Below are positions 21,804-24,235 of a DNA stretch of 24,235 nt, in pieces. The DNA lies in the NCBI RefSeq assembly GCF_018854015.1, contig NZ_JAAXYO010000087.1, forward strand, positions 1-24,235. The letters are read 5' to 3'. Positions within the stretch are counted from its first letter, which is position 1. Each line of letters opens with the position of its first letter. A program made the translations under genes and the position numbers. Origin of the DNA: Igneacidithiobacillus copahuensis. GTDB taxonomy: Bacteria > Pseudomonadota > Gammaproteobacteria > Acidithiobacillales > Acidithiobacillaceae. The notes under the pieces were generated by a model. It ran no database searches. It was given only the letters and a program-made list of their open reading frames with translations, and was not told where the DNA came from.

Positions 21804-22019
21804 TCACTTCGGGAAATTCTTACGAAGTATTTTGATGCTTGCTTGGTAGTCGTGATTGACAATGAAGACCTTTACGTCTGCTTGATAGTCATGATCCACG
21901 AGATCCCCAGGTGAAATGATCTGTTGGTTTTTCTGTTGATAGTCGTGGTCAACAAAATAGACCCTGTGATCTGCTTGATAGTCATGCTTAACAATAAAGA
22001 CCTTGGCTTTTGATGCCAT
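21804..22019 (-). CDS. DUF6150-like short repeat protein
   Basis: The 71-aa protein consists of four repeats of a short strand-turn unit ending in HDYQ: KVFIVKHDYQADH, VYFVDHDYQQKN, LVDHDYQADV and KVFIVNHDYQASI. The pattern fits DUF6150, small proteins of unknown function. An excellent ribosome binding site (AAGGAGA) lies six bases upstream of the ATG. With attC just past its stop and a GTTAGGC box 28 bases before its start, it is a complete gene cassette of about 320 bp. Confidence 0.8.
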   Translation of the reverse strand: MASKAKVFIVKHDYQADHRVYFVDHDYQQKNQQIISPGDLVDHDYQADVKVFIVNHDYQASIKILRKNFPK

Positions 22020-22047
22020 TGAAGCTCTCCTTGGGTGTGTTTGAGTT

Positions 22048-22054
22048 GCCTAAC
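22048..22054 (-). other. Probable R' core (GTTAGGC) at the 5' boundary of the DUF6150 cassette
   Basis: Minus-strand GTTAGGC matches GTTRRRY and is 28 bases upstream of the DUF6150 ATG, as expected for the end of the preceding attC. I could not find a clear matching R'' to its right, so the upstream attC may be degraded. Confidence 0.4.
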
Positions 22055-22417
22055 GTGAATTCGACTGCATCTGGATAGCTCGCATAACGCCTGACATCGC
22101 CGCATAACATTTCGGGATCTCCTTGGCTACATCCATTCTATAACTTTGACTCTAGCCAAGTTACCCAAAATTTGAACGGCCGCTTTTGGCCGTTACTACC
22201 CATTCCAATGACACACCATTCGGTGAAATCACCAGTCGTAGCCTTTCGCCCTACCTCTTCGCTAAGCAAAATTATAACCGCGAGCGACTCCCGCATCAAT
22301 ACGAAGCCTCCAATGGTGGCTTGCTGACCCATTTCTGACGTTAGCCGAGCTCCTGCTGAGCGTAAGAAGTTGGCAATTAAGCGGACTTTCCAATGCAACT
22401 TTTTTGGCGGATAACGT
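22055..22417. other. Spacer with repeat R2
   Basis: No supported gene. A 28-aa frame (22050-22136, minus) and a 104-aa frame (22138-22452, minus) exist but lack ribosome binding sites; the larger one runs across the whole of R2. Confidence 0.5.
22171..22330. repeat. Spacer repeat R2
   Basis: Most diverged of the three copies; shares AACGGCC-N6-GGCCGTT, CATTCGGTGAAATCAC (with R1) and GCGAGCGAC…CAATACGAAGCCTCCAATGG. Confidence 0.6.
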
Positions 22418-22669
22418 TCACCTGATGATGGCCGGAATCTCAAAGGCGGCACCTAGCACCACCAGCACTAACCCTAACTTTATAGCCAAACCTCGTTTCT
22501 TTTCCCAGACTGAGAATGCTCTCAACTTCCACTCAGTACCGCCGCCGCCAAATGGGGCGGTACGCCCATGGGTCTGGCCTTCAAATTTGGCAAATGCGTC
22601 ATACCATACCAAGCAGACTGTACCAATGAGGGTAAGGATGACCCCGACTACAGAAAGCCATCTATCCAT
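22418..22669 (-). CDS. Small two-helix membrane protein, function unknown
   Basis: The 83-aa protein has two hydrophobic helices, WLSVVGVILTLIGTVCLVWYD (3-23) and LAIKLGLVLVVLGAAFEIPAI (~61-81), joined by a charged, glycine-rich loop (GRTAPFGGGGTEWKLRAFSVWEKKRG). The start at 22669 is chosen for AGGGGA seven bases upstream; the frame runs to 22714. No family is recognised. It lies 76 bp downstream of, and in line with, the 266-aa gene, so both may share one cassette or transcript. Confidence 0.7.
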   Translation of the reverse strand: MDRWLSVVGVILTLIGTVCLVWYDAFAKFEGQTHGRTAPFGGGGTEWKLRAFSVWEKKRGLAIKLGLVLVVLGAAFEIPAIIR

Positions 22670-22745
22670 TTTCACGTCCCCTGAGGTGATCACCCCTATA
22701 AATACACGAATCATGAAATGGGCAACATGATTGAATATGCCATAA

Positions 22746-23546
22746 TCACGCTAGCACCAGAACAAGTCCTGCGATACTCGCGATCGATGCGACGGCGGCA
22801 AATAGTGCCCATCCCCAATGGTTGGTGATAACGTCTGCAATGGTTTGTGGGTGAATGCCGCGAGCCTCCCACCAAGAAGCATCGGTCTTGAGAGTTCCAT
22901 CAAGCGTGCGTCCGAAGAGATTTGCCAATATGTCCACCTTCCTCAGAGTTGACTGATGCAACTTCACGAACTCGCAGCCATCAAACGCCGTCGCCTCATC
23001 TCTTCCAGTTAAAAAGTTTTGGTCCGTAATCTTGTTTATTTTTACGATGTTTTCAAGGCGAGGGTGGCCGGCATATCCGACGCCGTAGATGCTTATAAGA
23101 GCACGCGCAAGATCTACCATCCGCTCTTCTGGTAGCCTTGAAGGAGGATGACCGCCGAGTACCTTGTGACGATGTTCTATAGCTTGGAATCCGTAGTTGA
23201 TGTCTCTCATGTTCCAGTGAACCCACGTGCAATGGCTATTATGCTGTAGGAATCCACCAAACTCATCCAGCATTTTTTTTTCGAGTTGATCATAGTGGTT
23301 GGCAATCTGGTCCATCGGAGTTTTTTCTAGCTCTGCAACCTTGTGGATGGAGAAGGATTCCGTTTGGCCTGAATCAAGATTGCGAACCGCTATAGAGGTG
23401 ATTCTCGGGGTGGAACCATCAGTTCGGTCGTAGAAGCTCTCACATGAGTAGTGCACGACAAGGACATAAGATTTCTGTTTATCAATATCACGCAGACGCC
23501 GCAGAGTTTCTTTTCGACTTCGGAGTCTTCGCAGTGTATCCCCCAC
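22746..23546 (-). CDS. Unrecognised 266-aa protein with a C-terminal membrane anchor
   Basis: The start is GTG at 23546, five bases after AGGAGG; an open frame continues to 23591. The N-terminus is a basic helix (TLRRLRSRKETLRRLRDIDK), then strands YVLVVHYSCESFYDR and ITSIAVRNLDSGQTESFSIHKV, then FLQHNSHCTWVHWNMRDINYGFQAIEHRH. This progression of strands and an N-x-x-D-like helix recalls RNase H/DEDD exonuclease folds, but the first acidic pair (DxE) is not seen, so activity is doubtful. Residues ~244-266 form a single transmembrane helix at the very C-terminus, preceded by NHWGW. A cytoplasmic sensor or effector anchored at the membrane is a guess from architecture and from its restriction-like neighbour. 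Confidence 0.75.
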   Translation of the reverse strand: MGDTLRRLRSRKETLRRLRDIDKQKSYVLVVHYSCESFYDRTDGSTPRITSIAVRNLDSGQTESFSIHKVAELEKTPMDQIANHYDQLEKKMLDEFGGFLQHNSHCTWVHWNMRDINYGFQAIEHRHKVLGGHPPSRLPEERMVDLARALISIYGVGYAGHPRLENIVKINKITDQNFLTGRDEATAFDGCEFVKLHQSTLRKVDILANLFGRTLDGTLKTDASWWEARGIHPQTIADVITNHWGWALFAAVASIASIAGLVLVLA

Positions 23547-23674
23547 AGATCCCTCCTGAGCCTTCCAACTTAAAATTGACTGCAACGACACTGCAGAATA
23601 TTATTTCAAATACCAATGTAATTTTTGGCTGGGCCTTTAGCATTTTGAGCAGGCAAAAGATTTTCTCCCGTTTA

Positions 23675-23699
23675 CCATGTTGGGTATTCCGCAACATGG
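23675..23699. repeat. Perfect hairpin CCATGTTG-N9-CAACATGG
   Basis: Eight-base-pair stem with nine-base loop, upstream of the 266-aa gene. It overlaps the candidate core GTTGGGC (minus, 23705-23699) by one base. It could be part of a degraded recombination site or a 5'-leader structure. Confidence 0.45.
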
Positions 23700-23724
23700 C
23701 CCAACGCGAATCTCCATACTCTCA

Positions 23725-23887
23725 AGTTGAACGTCCGCTCCTGGCCGGTAACCGCCCATTCGGGCAGCCCACCATCCGTGGAATCAGTGCCCATGGGCGC
23801 AAGCACTTCCTCTTCCCTAATCGGAATCATAGCCCCGAGCGACCTCAGTCACAATACGCAACCTGCAGTGGTCGCTTACCGACCCAG
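23725..23887. repeat. Spacer repeat R3
   Basis: Third copy; shares with R1 the blocks CTGGCCGGTAACC, CCCATTCGG, CTTCCTCTT and GAATCATAGCCCCGAGCGAC. It lies upstream of the 266-aa gene, as R2 lies upstream of the DUF6150 gene and R1 upstream of the GFA gene. Confidence 0.7.
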
Positions 23888-24025
23888 AACGGCCATCCAG
23901 CCTCATCAATGGCAAAGAAGATATTAACATAGATTGACGGACCGTTTACTGAACACTAGGATCCCTGAGCAGGCCATCGCATGTCCTGATTGTGGCGCGT
24001 CTGGATAACCACCGTTGGCTATGTT

Positions 24026-24235
24026 CTACCGTTTTGGATGGGCCCTGACATAATTGATGGCTTTTCTGGCAGCTTCCTCTGCCAAAAAGCGCAGGTCTTC
24101 CCGTTCCCCGGCTGGAATCTTGCCGATGTTTCTCAACTGGCAGAAATGACGCGCTGGGAGATGGTTAAGGGCGATCGCCATCGCATCGCAGAGCAAGGAA
24201 TCATCATCGGTGAATTGGCTGAGAATGTCATGAAC
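24026..24235 (-). CDS. ComFB-like protein, C-terminal part (cut by window edge)
   Basis: The minus strand encodes 69 residues up to TAG at 24028-24026: VHDILSQFTDDDSLLCDAMAIALNHLPARHF then a charged, helical tail (GEREDLRFLAEEAARKAINYVRAHPKR). The segment C-D-A-x-A-x-A-L-N-x-L-P-x-R matches the centre of the late-competence protein ComFB family, small proteins linked to competence and, in some bacteria, cyclic-di-nucleotide binding. The N-terminus lies beyond the window. The identification rests on one motif. Confidence 0.6.
   Translation of the reverse strand, partial: VHDILSQFTDDDSLLCDAMAIALNHLPARHFCQLRNIGKIPAGEREDLRFLAEEAARKAINYVRAHPKR

Larger units (their letters stand above)
23547..24025. 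other. Long spacer with hairpin, GTTGGGC box and repeat R3
   Basis: No supported gene in 479 bp. It contains the hairpin at 23675-23699, a minus-strand GTTGGGC box at 23699-23705, repeat R3 (23725-23887) and about 140 bp without visible features before the ComFB-like stop. Confidence 0.5.

Noticed and set aside
21804..22019. The HDYQ repeats as a DNA minisatellite only
   Set aside because: The gene has a strong ribosome binding site, correct attC placement, and the repeat is conserved at protein level with synonymous DNA changes.
22050..22136. 28-aa leftward frame (MDVAKEIPKCYAAMSGVMRA...)
   Set aside because: Protein-like in appearance but without a ribosome binding site; its stop falls inside the GTTAGGC core, so it may be the tail of a lost cassette gene. 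Not strong enough to list as a gene.
22138..22452. 104-aa leftward frame across repeat R2
   Set aside because: It covers the whole repeat, lacks a ribosome binding site, and the equivalent frame is interrupted in R3; treated as non-coding.

Overview
The window looks like accessory chromosome of a Gram-negative proteobacterium. An OprB-type outer-membrane porin, an encoded tRNA-CCA end, moderately high GC and Shine-Dalgarno-led genes all fit. The mix (OprB porin, APC permease, element-borne RecJ, many small mobile genes) reminds me of Acidithiobacillus-like genomes, but I cannot prove the genus from sequence alone.

Left part (1-8589). This holds the end of an unrecognised gene, an IS1380-family transposase fragment, an OprB porin and an APC permease. 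A MazEF/PemIK toxin-antitoxin pair and a truncated MFS transporter follow, lying between two 100-bp direct repeats. Next come a RecJ exonuclease carrying in-frame short repeats, a DUF4326-SLOG fusion protein and an unrecognised 230-aa protein.

Middle (8590-15547). A 45-bp copy of the 3' half of tRNA-Pro(GGG) marks an attachment site. It is followed by a compact phage-like element with no visible structural genes. One leftward operon of seven tightly coupled genes (YdaS-like HTH, an unrecognised 484-aa protein with faint sigma-factor resemblance, AlpA-like HTH, a 64-aa protein, Dam methylase, DUF4224 and tyrosine integrase) starts at a promoter whose spacer is a perfect palindrome. A divergent CI/LexA-like repressor ends at a strong terminator. 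A second promoter with two copies of the same 17-bp operator drives a rightward operon with an ORF6N-KilAC antirepressor. The two control regions read as one repressor/antirepressor switch.

Right part (15523-24235). A leftward cluster (GNAT, DJ-1/PfpI, PaiB-like flavoprotein, transglutaminase-like, cupin, SRPBCC and then GFA) looks like stress or detoxification cargo. From about 19.6 kb the layout becomes cassette-like. Single leftward genes (GmrSD/DUF262 restriction-like protein, DUF6150 protein, a small membrane protein, an unknown membrane-anchored protein and a partial ComFB-like protein) are separated by long spacers. The spacers contain one canonical integron attC site and three diverged copies of a ~160-bp repeat. 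No integron integrase is in the window.
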